A DNA stretch of 32,192 nt from Lachnospiraceae bacterium (GTDB lineage: Bacteria > Bacillota > Clostridia > Lachnospirales > Lachnospiraceae), in assembly GCA_029062885.1 (NCBI GenBank), contig JAIDPH010000399.1:1-32192 (forward strand). Direction: 5' to 3'. Shown piece by piece: positions 7,858 through 16,605 of this stretch. Below the pieces are notes generated by a model that did not search any database, was not told the DNA's origin, and saw only the letters and a program-made list of their open reading frames with translations. A program made the position numbers and the translations under genes. Every line of letters starts with the position of its first letter. The first letter of the stretch is position 1.

Positions 7858-8649
7858 CTAACTCCGATGAAAAATACCTGATATTTTGGTCCAGAAAGAT
7901 ATACCTTTTTCAAAGTCAAGAAAAGGAGTATCTGTTCCGCTCACTCTGTAACAGATATTTTGGTATGCCTGTCCGGCAAGAGTGCTGCTTCCTACTAAAG
8001 GTTCCCCCTGGTTCGTTGCAATTACTACATTCTCATCATCCGGAACAAGTCCGATTAGTGGAATTGACAGAATATCTACAACATCGGCTGATGACATCAT
8101 ATCGCCTCTTTTTATCATGTCATAGCGGATTCTGTTAATGATCAGATCAATCTTTTGTATTTCATTTGCTTCTAACAGTCCGATGATGCGGTCAGCATCA
8201 CGAATTGCGGAAACTTCAGGCGTTGTAACGACCAATGCTCTGTCCGCCCCTGCTATGGCATTCTGAAAGCCCTGCTCTATACCTGCCGGGCAGTCCAGAA
8301 TAATGTAGTCGAACTGATCTTTTAAATGGCTTATCATTTTAACCATCTGTGCAGGATTTACCGCACTTTTATCTCTTGTCTGTGCAGAGGGCAGAAGAAA
8401 CAGCGTAGGATAACGTTTGTCTCTTACAAGAGCCTGTTTAATCCTGCAGTTACCCTCTACTACGTCTACCAGATTATACACAATCCTGCTTTCAAGTCCC
8501 ATGACTACATCCAGATTACGCAATCCGATATCAGTGTCAATCAAAATTACTTTTTTCCCCATGGCTGCCAGACCTGTACCAACGTTTGCTGAAGTAGTGG
8601 TCTTACCTACTCCGCCTTTACCTGATGTGACGACAATTACTTCACTCAT
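7858..8649 (-). CDS. minD: Septum site-determining ATPase MinD
   Basis: A 263-residue ParA/MinD-type ATPase. The deviant Walker A GKGGVGKTT is at residues 10-18, followed by LIDTDIGLRNLD (switch I), IILDCPAGIEQGF (switch II/Walker B) and TTPEVSAIRDADR. The C-terminal tail after residue 245 (ISFWTKISGIFHRS) can form the amphipathic membrane-targeting helix. MinD recruits MinC to membranes away from mid-cell. The RBS GGGGAGG with 8 bases spacing fixes the ATG at 8649. It lies between minC and minE in the usual order. Confidence 0.97.
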   Translation of the reverse strand: MSEVIVVTSGKGGVGKTTTSANVGTGLAAMGKKVILIDTDIGLRNLDVVMGLESRIVYNLVDVVEGNCRIKQALVRDKRYPTLFLLPSAQTRDKSAVNPAQMVKMISHLKDQFDYIILDCPAGIEQGFQNAIAGADRALVVTTPEVSAIRDADRIIGLLEANEIQKIDLIINRIRYDMIKRGDMMSSADVVDILSIPLIGLVPDDENVVIATNQGEPLVGSSTLAGQAYQNICYRVSGTDTPFLDFEKGISFWTKISGIFHRS

Positions 8650-8706
8650 GCTTAAAACCTCCCCAAATGAATCGTTATCGTCCGCTGAATACCATGCCTT
8701 TACACA

Positions 8707-9387
8707 CTAAATAGGCAAACCATTCAGTAATTCTTTGGTAATGGCTTCCATAATCACATGACCGTCATTTACATAAGCAATTTTGGGCTGAACCTTAGGT
8801 CTGATTGACCACTTGCTCTGCTTCTCTGATGTTTTATATTTGAATTCACCTATTTTTAATTTTTCCGGTGACATTTCAAGCGCTACAACAAAATGACCGT
8901 CCAGTCCGTTTCCGCCGGCATAAGCCTGTCCATATAATCCTCCCAGAACAATAATGTCTTTTTTGGAGATAATACATGCGCCGGGATATACGTCCCCTAA
9001 AACAATGATACTGTTATCGGTTTCCAGAATCTGTCCGTCCTTTAATGTTCCTTTGTAAAACTGTCCGGCATTCTCCATCTCCTGCCTATGGAAGTCAAGC
9101 TGCTGCAGGGCACGGATATAGTTCCTATTAGTTTCCTCGTCTTTTCCAATGATGCAGGCAATATTTAAAGAGGAATTGGCTGAAATAACCTCTACTATCT
9201 TACGTTCTTCTTCATCTGTCAGTCTCCTGCCTTCAAATGAAATTCCCATCCTTGCATTTTTAAAAAAATTAGCAGATTCTTTAAATTTTAATGCGATTTC
9301 ATTAAGCAGACTGTCAAATTCAATATCCTCATCCAGATAAAGAGACAGACCATTAGGAAAACTTTTGATTATAACCGGATTCTTCAT
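8707..9387 (-). CDS. minC: Septum site-determining protein MinC
   Basis: A 226-residue FtsZ-assembly inhibitor. The N-terminal domain (about residues 1-100, starting MKNPVIIKSFPNGLSLYL) is the divergent FtsZ-contact region. The C-terminal right-handed beta-helix is clear in the stretch IIVLGDVYPGACIISKKDIIVLGGLYGQAYAG, followed by FVVALEMSPEKLKIGEF. The ATG at 9387 has GTGAGG with 5 bases spacing. It is the first of the minCDE genes, 44 bases after the PBP2 gene, so Min synthesis is probably tied to the mre transcript. Confidence 0.93.
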   Translation of the reverse strand: MKNPVIIKSFPNGLSLYLDEDIEFDSLLNEIALKFKESANFFKNARMGISFEGRRLTDEEERKIVEVISANSSLNIACIIGKDEETNRNYIRALQQLDFHRQEMENAGQFYKGTLKDGQILETDNSIIVLGDVYPGACIISKKDIIVLGGLYGQAYAGGNGLDGHFVVALEMSPEKLKIGEFKYKTSEKQSKWSIRPKVQPKIAYVNDGHVIMEAITKELLNGLPI

Positions 9388-9431
9388 TGCACCTCACCTA
9401 TCCTTTTTCTGATTACCGTACTTCCTTCACA

Positions 9432-12311
9432 TTAATCCCCGTTGATAGAACCGCCTTCAAGCACGCTGGTAGTACCTGTGATAATTTCATTTTCATCAGC
9501 AAGACCATAATAATACATATATACATCTTTCGCTGTCTGTGCAGCATAATCTGAAGTATAACCGTTAGCAATACGGACTACCACGCTTATCTCCGGGTTC
9601 TCATAAGGCGCGTAGCTGACAAACAACGCATGGTTCGGACGTGAATTACTCTCCTGGGCAGTACCGGTTTTTCCGGCAACCTCTACGCCAAAATTGGTGT
9701 AATATTTTTTACTCTCGATTACTCTGCGCATACCAAGATGTATGGCATTCCAGTATGATACATCCATGTCTATCTGATTACGAACTTCCGCCTGGTTGTC
9801 TACAATTATATCACCGTTATGGTCCGTAATCTTATCTATCAATGTTAAATTATAGCATGTTCCGCTATTTGCGACAGTTGTAATATATCGCGCAAGTTCT
9901 GTGGTAGTATAAGCGTTTCTGCCCTGACCGATTGCAGAACGGACAGCATCTGTATCGGATATTATCGGGGTATACTCATCTATCTCTACCCCGGAAGTTT
10001 CTGAAAGTCCATACATATCAGCATATTTAGCCAGTTTATTCAATCCCACGTCGCTGTTATATGAATCCCCTACAATACCGAGCCGATAGCCTACTTCATA
10101 GAAGAAATAGTTACAGGAGTGCTCTATTCCACCACTTACATTTAAAAAGCCATGTCTGCCCCCGTTTGCAGCAATCCAGCATCTTGGTTCAGGACGAATT
10201 TTATCGAAGGTACCTACGCAGGATATGGTATCTCTGAGTCCGATAACACCTTCCATAAGACCGGCTGTAGAAGAAACCATCTTGAAAGTAGAACCCGGAG
10301 CCGTCCTCTGCTGTGTTGCATAATTTAAAAGAGGACGTGAAAGATCGTTTTGCAGCTTCGCAAAATATACAGCATCTACTCCGTTTGCCATTTTATTATT
10401 GTCATAGCTTGGATAAGATACAAGAGCCAAAACATCGCCTGTATTAACATCCACAATGACAATTGAACCGGAATACGGATCAAGTGCAAGCTGCGCAGGC
10501 GTGATATCTAAGTTTTCAATTCTGTTCATCATAAATACATAAGGTGAAATCGAGCCGTTTTCAAATTTGATACGTTCCTCATCTTCCACATCTACAACTT
10601 CCTGCTCCAAAAGAATGGAGCATATCTGCCGCCCGCTTACCTTATCGCTGTTTATCATATAACGATATATTTTCGTCTGAAAATCTTTATCCGTATCCAG
10701 ATTTTCAAAAATATAACTTATAATCTTTTCATAAATTTCACGAGAGTTGGAATACTGCGACGTAATATCCAGTTTGGAAACATCTACCCAGTTCATGGCT
10801 ATTGTGTAGTTTAAATATTCACTTAAACTTATCGTTTCTTCCTGCGTCCATGCAATATAAGTTGCATCATTTTTATCCACTTCACTTTGCGGGACAATTT
10901 TGTCCTCATAGAGCATGGCCATAATGAAACTCTCATAAACCTGAAATTCCTTTGTCAGCTTGTTATACGGTGTGTAAGTCTGTGTCAGTTCCTCTCTTAG
11001 TTCATCGAAAACCTGCTGTTTTCTCTCCAGGTAAGCTGCTTGAACGGCTTTCTCTGTTTCTCCTGCATACTTGGAAGTGAAGTGCTCGGTATCAATTATA
11101 TTATTTTCTATACAGGCAAAATAGACATCGTAAATCGGAATTTCTATATTGCCGCCGGAATGTTCAGGCACTTCATACTCTTTAATGTTTTGTATCTTTG
11201 TTGCAAGAATACTTGCAATATTTTCCTCCAGAATATTATACATAGCTTTCTGAAGGTCTGAATCTATTGTCAGATAGATGTCATTTCCCGCAACTGCTTC
11301 CACCCTGTCACTGGTTTCAATCACTTTTCCCAAGTTATCCACATAAACAGTTTCGGAACCCTTTGTCCCTTGCAGCATCAATTCCATAGATGCTTCAATA
11401 CCGGATTTACCAACCGTATCATTAGGCGCATAATCAGGATTCTCTTCCTGCAGGGTTTTTAACTCATCACTGGAAACTTTACCGGTATACCCTAAAATCT
11501 GCGCAAAATAAATACTGTCATTATACTTACGGATAGTATCCTCCGCAATAGAGACTCCGGCCAATACATCTGTATTTTCCATGACAACGGCAACAGTTTC
11601 TTCCGAAACATCCTTTGCAACTGTCGTTGCAATATATTTCTGATAACGGTTAGCATTCAATGCATAACGGACAGTCAGAATTTTCAATACCTCCTGTTTC
11701 GTATATCCAAGTCCTGTTACAAAACTATCCCTGTCCGATTCATCTTCATACCCGCCGATACCGTATTGTTCAGTTCCGCATAAAAAATCAATGACTTCAT
11801 CAGGCGTCGCACTTTTCTCTTCTTCCTTAAGATCATCAATTAGCGCATGACCATATACATCTGCAAGAAAACGAAGAAGCTGTGTTCCTTCAACATTGAA
11901 CTGATAGTAGTTGCTGCTATCCAGAATTATGTTAAAATCATTGATAATATGGTCTCCATTTCTTTCAACCAACTGAATTAATTGATAAATCGTGTTGTTT
12001 AGATTTGCATTTTTATCACGTCCGGATGCATACACATCTTCAATGGTAACAGAATATGCAAGCTCATTATATGCAAGCAGCCTGCCGTTTCTATCCCAGA
12101 TATTTCCTCGTGTTGATGATATTGTTTTTTCCTTTGTAATTTTCAACTGAAAATTGTTATAGTATTCCTCTCCATCCACAATCTGTAATTGAAATATCCT
12201 ATATATAAGAAACCCACCCATGCCTATGATAAGCAAAAAAAGAATGAGCAGTCTGGAAGCTACCATCGTAAATATATTCTCTTTCAGATGTTCCCATAGT
12301 TCTTCAAACAA
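9432..12311 (-). CDS. mrdA: Penicillin-binding protein 2 (elongation transpeptidase) with a large insertion
   Basis: A class B PBP cross-linking peptidoglycan during elongation with RodA. Order: cytoplasmic N-tail, one helix (about residues 19-40), PBP-dimer domain (about 50-340 with ISSTRGNIWDRNGRLLA and VGKSGIEASME), then the transpeptidase domain with SxxK (Ser674, GSTFK), SxN (Ser732, HSCNYF) and KTGT (Lys881). At 959 residues it is much longer than the usual 600-700 residues; about 240 extra residues lie between LTIDSDLQKAMYN (near 348-359) and SGSIVIVDVNTGDVLAL (near 614-630). The start is a TTG at 12311 overlapping the mreD end by 8 bases, with AAAGGAG 11 bases upstream. The next in-frame ATG (residue 16) would leave almost no tail before the helix. 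Confidence 0.93.
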   Translation of the reverse strand: MFEELWEHLKENIFTMVASRLLILFLLIIGMGGFLIYRIFQLQIVDGEEYYNNFQLKITKEKTISSTRGNIWDRNGRLLAYNELAYSVTIEDVYASGRDKNANLNNTIYQLIQLVERNGDHIINDFNIILDSSNYYQFNVEGTQLLRFLADVYGHALIDDLKEEEKSATPDEVIDFLCGTEQYGIGGYEDESDRDSFVTGLGYTKQEVLKILTVRYALNANRYQKYIATTVAKDVSEETVAVVMENTDVLAGVSIAEDTIRKYNDSIYFAQILGYTGKVSSDELKTLQEENPDYAPNDTVGKSGIEASMELMLQGTKGSETVYVDNLGKVIETSDRVEAVAGNDIYLTIDSDLQKAMYNILEENIASILATKIQNIKEYEVPEHSGGNIEIPIYDVYFACIENNIIDTEHFTSKYAGETEKAVQAAYLERKQQVFDELREELTQTYTPYNKLTKEFQVYESFIMAMLYEDKIVPQSEVDKNDATYIAWTQEETISLSEYLNYTIAMNWVDVSKLDITSQYSNSREIYEKIISYIFENLDTDKDFQTKIYRYMINSDKVSGRQICSILLEQEVVDVEDEERIKFENGSISPYVFMMNRIENLDITPAQLALDPYSGSIVIVDVNTGDVLALVSYPSYDNNKMANGVDAVYFAKLQNDLSRPLLNYATQQRTAPGSTFKMVSSTAGLMEGVIGLRDTISCVGTFDKIRPEPRCWIAANGGRHGFLNVSGGIEHSCNYFFYEVGYRLGIVGDSYNSDVGLNKLAKYADMYGLSETSGVEIDEYTPIISDTDAVRSAIGQGRNAYTTTELARYITTVANSGTCYNLTLIDKITDHNGDIIVDNQAEVRNQIDMDVSYWNAIHLGMRRVIESKKYYTNFGVEVAGKTGTAQESNSRPNHALFVSYAPYENPEISVVVRIANGYTSDYAAQTAKDVYMYYYGLADENEIITGTTSVLEGGSINGD

Positions 12312-12822
12312 ATTTCTTTTCGCTCCTTTTCTCTCTCTGTACCAGTTTATTATTTATTCCCAGAATCAAAGGATATAAAAACAGCGTTACCACAACCGTA
12401 TATACGATTTCCGGCGCTATGATATGGACCAGATAGTAACTGAAATCAAATCTTCCGCGTAATAAAAACAAAGTCGTATAGCAGGCAGCGCCATATAAGA
12501 AATCACTGCATATGATCAAAATAATCGGCAGTTTGATATCTTCAGGGAAGAAAATGGGACAGAACTTACCATTTGCATACCCTATATACATATATATCAG
12601 CGCATAAAAGCCAATGACAGAGCCAAAAAAGATATCAACCAATAAACCACAGAAAAAACCGATAAGCAGACCATCTTTTTCACCACGCATAAAGCCATAG
12701 GAGGATGTCAGCACGATCATAAGATTAGGAACTATTCCGCCAAAAGCAAGCGCATGAAACACAGTGCACTGCATCAGGAAACATATGAATATCAATAAAG
12801 CGGTTATCAGAATACGTCTCAT
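12304..12822 (-). CDS. mreD: Rod shape-determining protein MreD
   Basis: A 172-residue hydrophobic protein with five to six membrane segments, weakly conserved as usual for MreD. The segment PNLMIVLTSSYGFMRGEKDGLLIGFFCGLLVDIFFG is the recognisable family signature. The ATG at 12822 has GGAG with 7 bases spacing; a TTG two codons upstream is not needed. MreD links MreC to the PBP2/RodA synthase in the membrane. It lies between mreC and the PBP2 gene and overlaps the latter by 8 bases. Confidence 0.92.
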   Translation of the reverse strand: MRRILITALLIFICFLMQCTVFHALAFGGIVPNLMIVLTSSYGFMRGEKDGLLIGFFCGLLVDIFFGSVIGFYALIYMYIGYANGKFCPIFFPEDIKLPIILIICSDFLYGAACYTTLFLLRGRFDFSYYLVHIIAPEIVYTVVVTLFLYPLILGINNKLVQREKRSEKKFV

Positions 12823-12849
12823 CAACAATCTCCATTCTCATTCCGTCTG

Positions 12850-13716
12850 CTATTCAACTGTCTGCTTCATTTCCAGAATTACCAGAACAACTTCCAGATG
12901 TTCAAAATCAACTGCAGGGGTAATATAACCGGACTTAGTCAGGTTATTTGAATCCCTATTGATGGTGCTGATATATCCAATCAGAATACCGGGAAGATAT
13001 TTATCGCTGATATTTGAGGTTACTATTTTATCGCCCTCCACCACGACGTCTGCACTGTCTACTAACTGCTCGAAGGAAATCACTCCTGAGGCATATAGCT
13101 TCAAATCACCGGAGACTATCATATTATCGGAGCTTGACAGTACCATAGCGCTGACATTGGAATCGTCAGCTATAATAGCCTTAACCTTGGACCAGTGAGG
13201 GCCTGTATCCACAATACGACCCACAAGTCCGCTTCCTGCCATTACATTCATATCTACTTTCAGACCATCTTCTTCACCCTTATTTATTACAAAAGAATAA
13301 AACCAGTTGCCTGAATCCCTTGCAATGATCCTGGCTCCGATTTTGTCATATTCATCATATTGCGAATCGAGTTTATACAATTCCCGTAGATTGGTAAGCT
13401 CGTAACGGTCTTGCTGCAATCCTGTATTTTCTATGGTCAGTTCATCTATCTGCTGCTTCAAATTTTCATTCTCTGCAAGCAGGTCCCTCATCTGCCCAAG
13501 TTCTTCATAGCGGCTGTGAAGATAGCTTCCCGCAGAGCTTATACCTTCCTCAAAAGGAACTACGACATATCCCGCAACCATATTTAAAGGACCACTGAAA
13601 ATCGTGGTATTAAAAGTGAGCAGTACCATACCGGTACATAGAATTGTTAAAATAAAAAGGAGATATTTACCCGGAAGAGTAAATTTTTCTCCTTTTGTTT
13701 TTATGATTGGACTCAT
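12850..13716 (-). CDS. mreC: Rod shape-determining protein MreC
   Basis: A 288-residue bitopic protein: short basic N-terminus, membrane helix at about residues 17-36, coiled coil at about 70-115 (ELGQMRDLLAENENLKQQIDELTIENTGL), then two beta-barrel domains with the MreC signatures ARDSGNWF, INKGEEDGL, VMAGSGLVGRIV and DDSNVSAMV. It scaffolds the elongation complex outside the membrane. The ATG at 13716 overlaps the mreB stop as ATGA, so the two are translationally coupled. Confidence 0.95.
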   Translation of the reverse strand: MSPIIKTKGEKFTLPGKYLLFILTILCTGMVLLTFNTTIFSGPLNMVAGYVVVPFEEGISSAGSYLHSRYEELGQMRDLLAENENLKQQIDELTIENTGLQQDRYELTNLRELYKLDSQYDEYDKIGARIIARDSGNWFYSFVINKGEEDGLKVDMNVMAGSGLVGRIVDTGPHWSKVKAIIADDSNVSAMVLSSSDNMIVSGDLKLYASGVISFEQLVDSADVVVEGDKIVTSNISDKYLPGILIGYISTINRDSNNLTKSGYITPAVDFEHLEVVLVILEMKQTVE

Positions 13717-14723
13717 TTACTCATTCCTTCTATTGCATAAGCTACTGATTTATAATTACCGTCATTTATAATCTTGGAAAGCCCTAAAGCAACGCTCTCC
13801 ATCGGGTGTTCGGAAATATTAACCTTAAGTCCTGTTCCTTTGCTCATAAGCTGCGCTAATTTGCTGACCTGTGAAGCTCCTCCTGTCAAATATACGCCAT
13901 GCCTGTAAATATCCGCTGCAAGCTCCGGAGGAGTACGCTCCAGAATGACTTTTATATTATCAATAATCGTATTAAAATGCTCTATCATGCACTCTTCTAT
14001 TAAGGACACAGGAATTTCACGTTCCACCGGCAGTCCTGTTACTATATCGCGTCCATACACTACGGCGCCGCTCTTAGATGCCTGAAGCTCCGCCAGAGCA
14101 ATTTTAACGTTCTCTGCCGTTTTGCCGCCTATTACAAGATTAAATTCTCTCCTTACCGCACCTTTGATTGATTCGTCGAATTTTCTTCCGCCAACCTTAA
14201 TCAGCTTGCTAAGGACAATACCGCCAAGAGATAAAATAGAAATCTCTGTCGTATCAAAACCGACGTTGACAACAAGAATACCCTGCGAATTCTTTACATC
14301 AATTCCAAGCCCAAGGCCATCTGCAACTGCTTTGTCCACGACCATAACCCTTTTTGCTTTGACATTGGATTCCTTAATCAAATCCTTAAAAGCACGTTTC
14401 TCAACTTCCGTAACATCCCAGGGAACCGCAATATAATAATCTGCAGGACGCAGGTTTCCTTTCATAATATCAACCATAAAATATTTGATCAGGTTCTCCA
14501 TGTTCTGTATATCGGCGATGACTCCATTAGTCAATGGATATGTTATATGAATATTGTTCGGCGTTTTTTCATACATTTCAAATGCTGAATTGCCATATGC
14601 GAACACATCTCTTTTGTTCTCAATCGCAATCATATTCTTTTCAACCAAAACACTGTCGTCAGTACGGTTGTATATTTTGATATTGCTTGTTCCTAAATCA
14701 ATTCCAAATGCATTGTTTGCCAA
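13713..14723 (-). CDS. mreB: Rod shape-determining actin homologue MreB
   Basis: A 336-residue actin-fold protein that forms membrane-bound filaments guiding lateral wall synthesis. The phosphate 1 loop FGIDLGTSNIKIY (residues 6-18), the AVPWDVTEVEKRAF block, VVDKAVADGLGLG, phosphate 2 VVNVGFDTTEIS and the adenosine loop YLTGGASQV are all in place. The start is a TTG at 14723 with AAGGGG 9 bases upstream; there is no in-frame ATG near the N-terminus that would keep the first strand. It is the first gene of the mreBCD set and follows radC by 22 bases. Confidence 0.95.
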   Translation of the reverse strand: MANNAFGIDLGTSNIKIYNRTDDSVLVEKNMIAIENKRDVFAYGNSAFEMYEKTPNNIHITYPLTNGVIADIQNMENLIKYFMVDIMKGNLRPADYYIAVPWDVTEVEKRAFKDLIKESNVKAKRVMVVDKAVADGLGLGIDVKNSQGILVVNVGFDTTEISILSLGGIVLSKLIKVGGRKFDESIKGAVRREFNLVIGGKTAENVKIALAELQASKSGAVVYGRDIVTGLPVEREIPVSLIEECMIEHFNTIIDNIKVILERTPPELAADIYRHGVYLTGGASQVSKLAQLMSKGTGLKVNISEHPMESVALGLSKIINDGNYKSVAYAIEGMSK

Positions 14724-14745
14724 GGTAAATGACCCCTTTCTTAAG

Positions 14746-15450
14746 CTAAATTAATTTGCCTTCCTTAAAGCTGAAATAACTGTTATCACCGATAATAATA
14801 TGATCCAATAAAGAAATATCAATTGTTTTCCCTATTTCTGCAATCTTTTTGGTAATTTCAATATCATTACTGCTCGGTATCGGATTACCTCCCGGATGAT
14901 TGTGAAGAAGCATGATATGTGCCGCTTGCGATTTGAAAGCACTGATATAGACCTCTCTTGGTGATAATAGAGACGCATTGGCAGTTCCTGTTGAAATCAG
15001 TTCTTCTTCAAGCAGGTGTAAACCTGAATCCAACATAAGAAGCAGAATATGCTCTACCTTTTCATGCCTCAGACGTTCCATGTAATAGTCCGCAACAGAT
15101 TGAGGCTCCGTAAATACCAGCCTGTTTTTCGCCTTTTTCTGTGACATTCTTGTACACAGTTCAGCGAGAGCCTTTAGCTTTATGGCTTTAACCCTGCCGA
15201 TACCTTTAATCCCCATCAGTTCACCTAACGGAATCTGATACAGTCCAAGCAGACCGTTGCCATATCTTCCTGTTTCCTTAAGTACTTCTTCACCCAGCTC
15301 CCGCGCACTCATTTCCGGTGTTCCGGTTCGTATGATAATCGCAAGAAGTTCTGAATCCGTCAATGCTTCTGCACCATAGGAAATAAATTTCTCATATGGA
15401 AGATTCTGCATCGTGCCATTATCATTGTTCTCATACTTTATCAATTTCAT
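14746..15450 (-). CDS. radC: RadC family protein (JAB/MPN domain)
   Basis: A 234-residue protein with an N-terminal helix-hairpin-helix (GIKGIGRVKA, about residues 80-90) and a C-terminal JAB1/MPN-type metal-binding domain with HNHPGGNPIPSSND (His183, His185, Asp196). The historical name is DNA repair protein, but the role remains unclear even in model species. The start ATG at 15450 has AGAGA upstream and an in-frame stop directly before it. It is adjacent to mreB, as in many Firmicutes. Confidence 0.93.
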   Translation of the reverse strand: MKLIKYENNDNGTMQNLPYEKFISYGAEALTDSELLAIIIRTGTPEMSARELGEEVLKETGRYGNGLLGLYQIPLGELMGIKGIGRVKAIKLKALAELCTRMSQKKAKNRLVFTEPQSVADYYMERLRHEKVEHILLLMLDSGLHLLEEELISTGTANASLLSPREVYISAFKSQAAHIMLLHNHPGGNPIPSSNDIEITKKIAEIGKTIDISLLDHIIIGDNSYFSFKEGKLI

Positions 15451-15497
15451 TCAATCTCTTTCCCGACAGCAATCTCTCCTTTGCATGGGAAAAATCT

Positions 15498-15734
15498 TTA
15501 AATCAGGCGATAGATGATAACCGCCAGAATTATGCCGATAATACTGGCAACCGTTATCTTAATAGAAAGACCAAAGGTTATGCACAAAATACCAAGGTCT
15601 AAAACAACCGGCGATGATAAACCGAAGGACTGTCCATAATTCAGCCACGCTACAGGTAATAAATTACCTATGAAACCTCCTATTACAATACCTGCCAGTA
15701 TTAACAAAAAACATGCCCAGTTGTTCTTACTCAT
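15498..15734 (-). CDS. DUF4321 small membrane protein
   Basis: A 78-residue protein with two hydrophobic helices: residues about 6-29 (ACFLLILAGIVIGGFIGNLLP) and about 45-76. The pattern GGFIGNLLP and LDLGILCITFGLSIKITVASIIGI fits the DUF4321 family, usually found beside radC or maf and mreB in Clostridia. Function is unknown. The frame is open to 15794, but the ATG at 15734 has GGGAGG with 5-6 bases spacing, and the upstream part overlaps the likely promoter. It is probably the first gene of the radC-mre-min-rod transcript. Confidence 0.88.
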   Translation of the reverse strand: MSKNNWACFLLILAGIVIGGFIGNLLPVAWLNYGQSFGLSSPVVLDLGILCITFGLSIKITVASIIGIILAVIIYRLI

Positions 15735-15765
15735 ACCTACCTCCCATAAACATACACTGTTTATT

Positions 15766-15794
15766 TTATCATAATCTTTTTTTGATGTATACAA
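15766..15794 (-). promoter_or_regulatory. Possible promoter upstream of the DUF4321-radC-mre cluster
   Basis: TTGTAT (15789-15794) and TGATAA (15766-15771) are spaced by 17 bases in an AT-rich gap; an overlapping TAAAAT is an alternative -10. The gap separates the ABC exporter operon from the long cell-shape cluster, so a promoter is expected here, but the hexamers are not strong. Confidence 0.42.
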
Positions 15795-15810
15795 AATTTG
15801 GCAAAAAATT

Positions 15811-16605
15811 TTACATTCTCGCTTCCATAAGATTGCTTGAAGAGTATCTTCTTAATCCGCGGTAAAATACAAATGCAGCTAACGCCGAAATTAAAACTGT
15901 ATATCCAAGTATCGTCAGAAATATACACAAATCAAAATCCATCATAACATGCACCGGCAGATATACAGACATACCTACCGGAATGATCAAGTATATCAAA
16001 AATCTCACAGCACCCTTAAAAATACCGTCCGGATAGGTAGAAAAGCTTATTAGTATATTAACCATATTGCTTCCGAAGATTTCCACCCTGACCAGCCAGA
16101 AGGATAAACTTCCCATGAACAGGGCAAATGCTGTTCCGATTATCGCGCCGGTTATTGAAAAAATAAGAAACAGCGCAAATCTTACGAAACTAAATGAAAA
16201 AATGCAAATAATAATTATTCCATAGATGAAATCCCCTATTGCCGAGGTATTTGTTTCCGATGTCAGCACACTCAGCAGTACATTCTTAGGCTGAACCAGA
16301 TAAGTATCAAGTTTACCGTTTATAATAAGGTCCGGCAGTGAAAACGCCCTTGCAAAAAAGATTCGCGAAAGGCCGAAACTGCTTGCGCAAAGCCCCCACA
16401 GGAGCATAACCTCATTAATCGTATACCCGCCTATATCCTCCTTTAGACGGAATAAAATTACCCATTGTATTATAAATGAGGCGTTGTTAAGCATCATAAA
16501 ACAAATGTTGGTTATAAATGTTACTTTATTTATCATCTCTCGCATTATATTATACTTAACCGAAAGCGCACATACCTTTAACTGATTTTTAACCGCCGTT
16601 AACAT
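15811..16605 (-). CDS. ABC-2 family transporter permease
   Basis: A hydrophobic protein of about 264 residues with roughly six membrane helices, of the ABC-2 type family whose members pair with a second, similar permease and a DrrA-like ATPase (PF06182-like). A typical segment is FSLPDLIINGKLDTYLVQPKN, where such permeases have a conserved GxLDxxLxxP motif. The frame reaches an ATG at 16629, but that codon has no RBS. The ATG at 16605 has GGGGG about 12 bases upstream and overlaps the preceding permease by 17 bases. Substrate is unknown. It is the last gene of the exporter operon. Confidence 0.85.
   Translation of the reverse strand: MLTAVKNQLKVCALSVKYNIMREMINKVTFITNICFMMLNNASFIIQWVILFRLKEDIGGYTINEVMLLWGLCASSFGLSRIFFARAFSLPDLIINGKLDTYLVQPKNVLLSVLTSETNTSAIGDFIYGIIIICIFSFSFVRFALFLIFSITGAIIGTAFALFMGSLSFWLVRVEIFGSNMVNILISFSTYPDGIFKGAVRFLIYLIIPVGMSVYLPVHVMMDFDLCIFLTILGYTVLISALAAFVFYRGLRRYSSSNLMEARM

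Noticed and set aside
7683-8138. 151-codon plus-strand frame across minE and minD
   Set aside because: Fully antisense to two well-identified genes, no RBS, no domain pattern.
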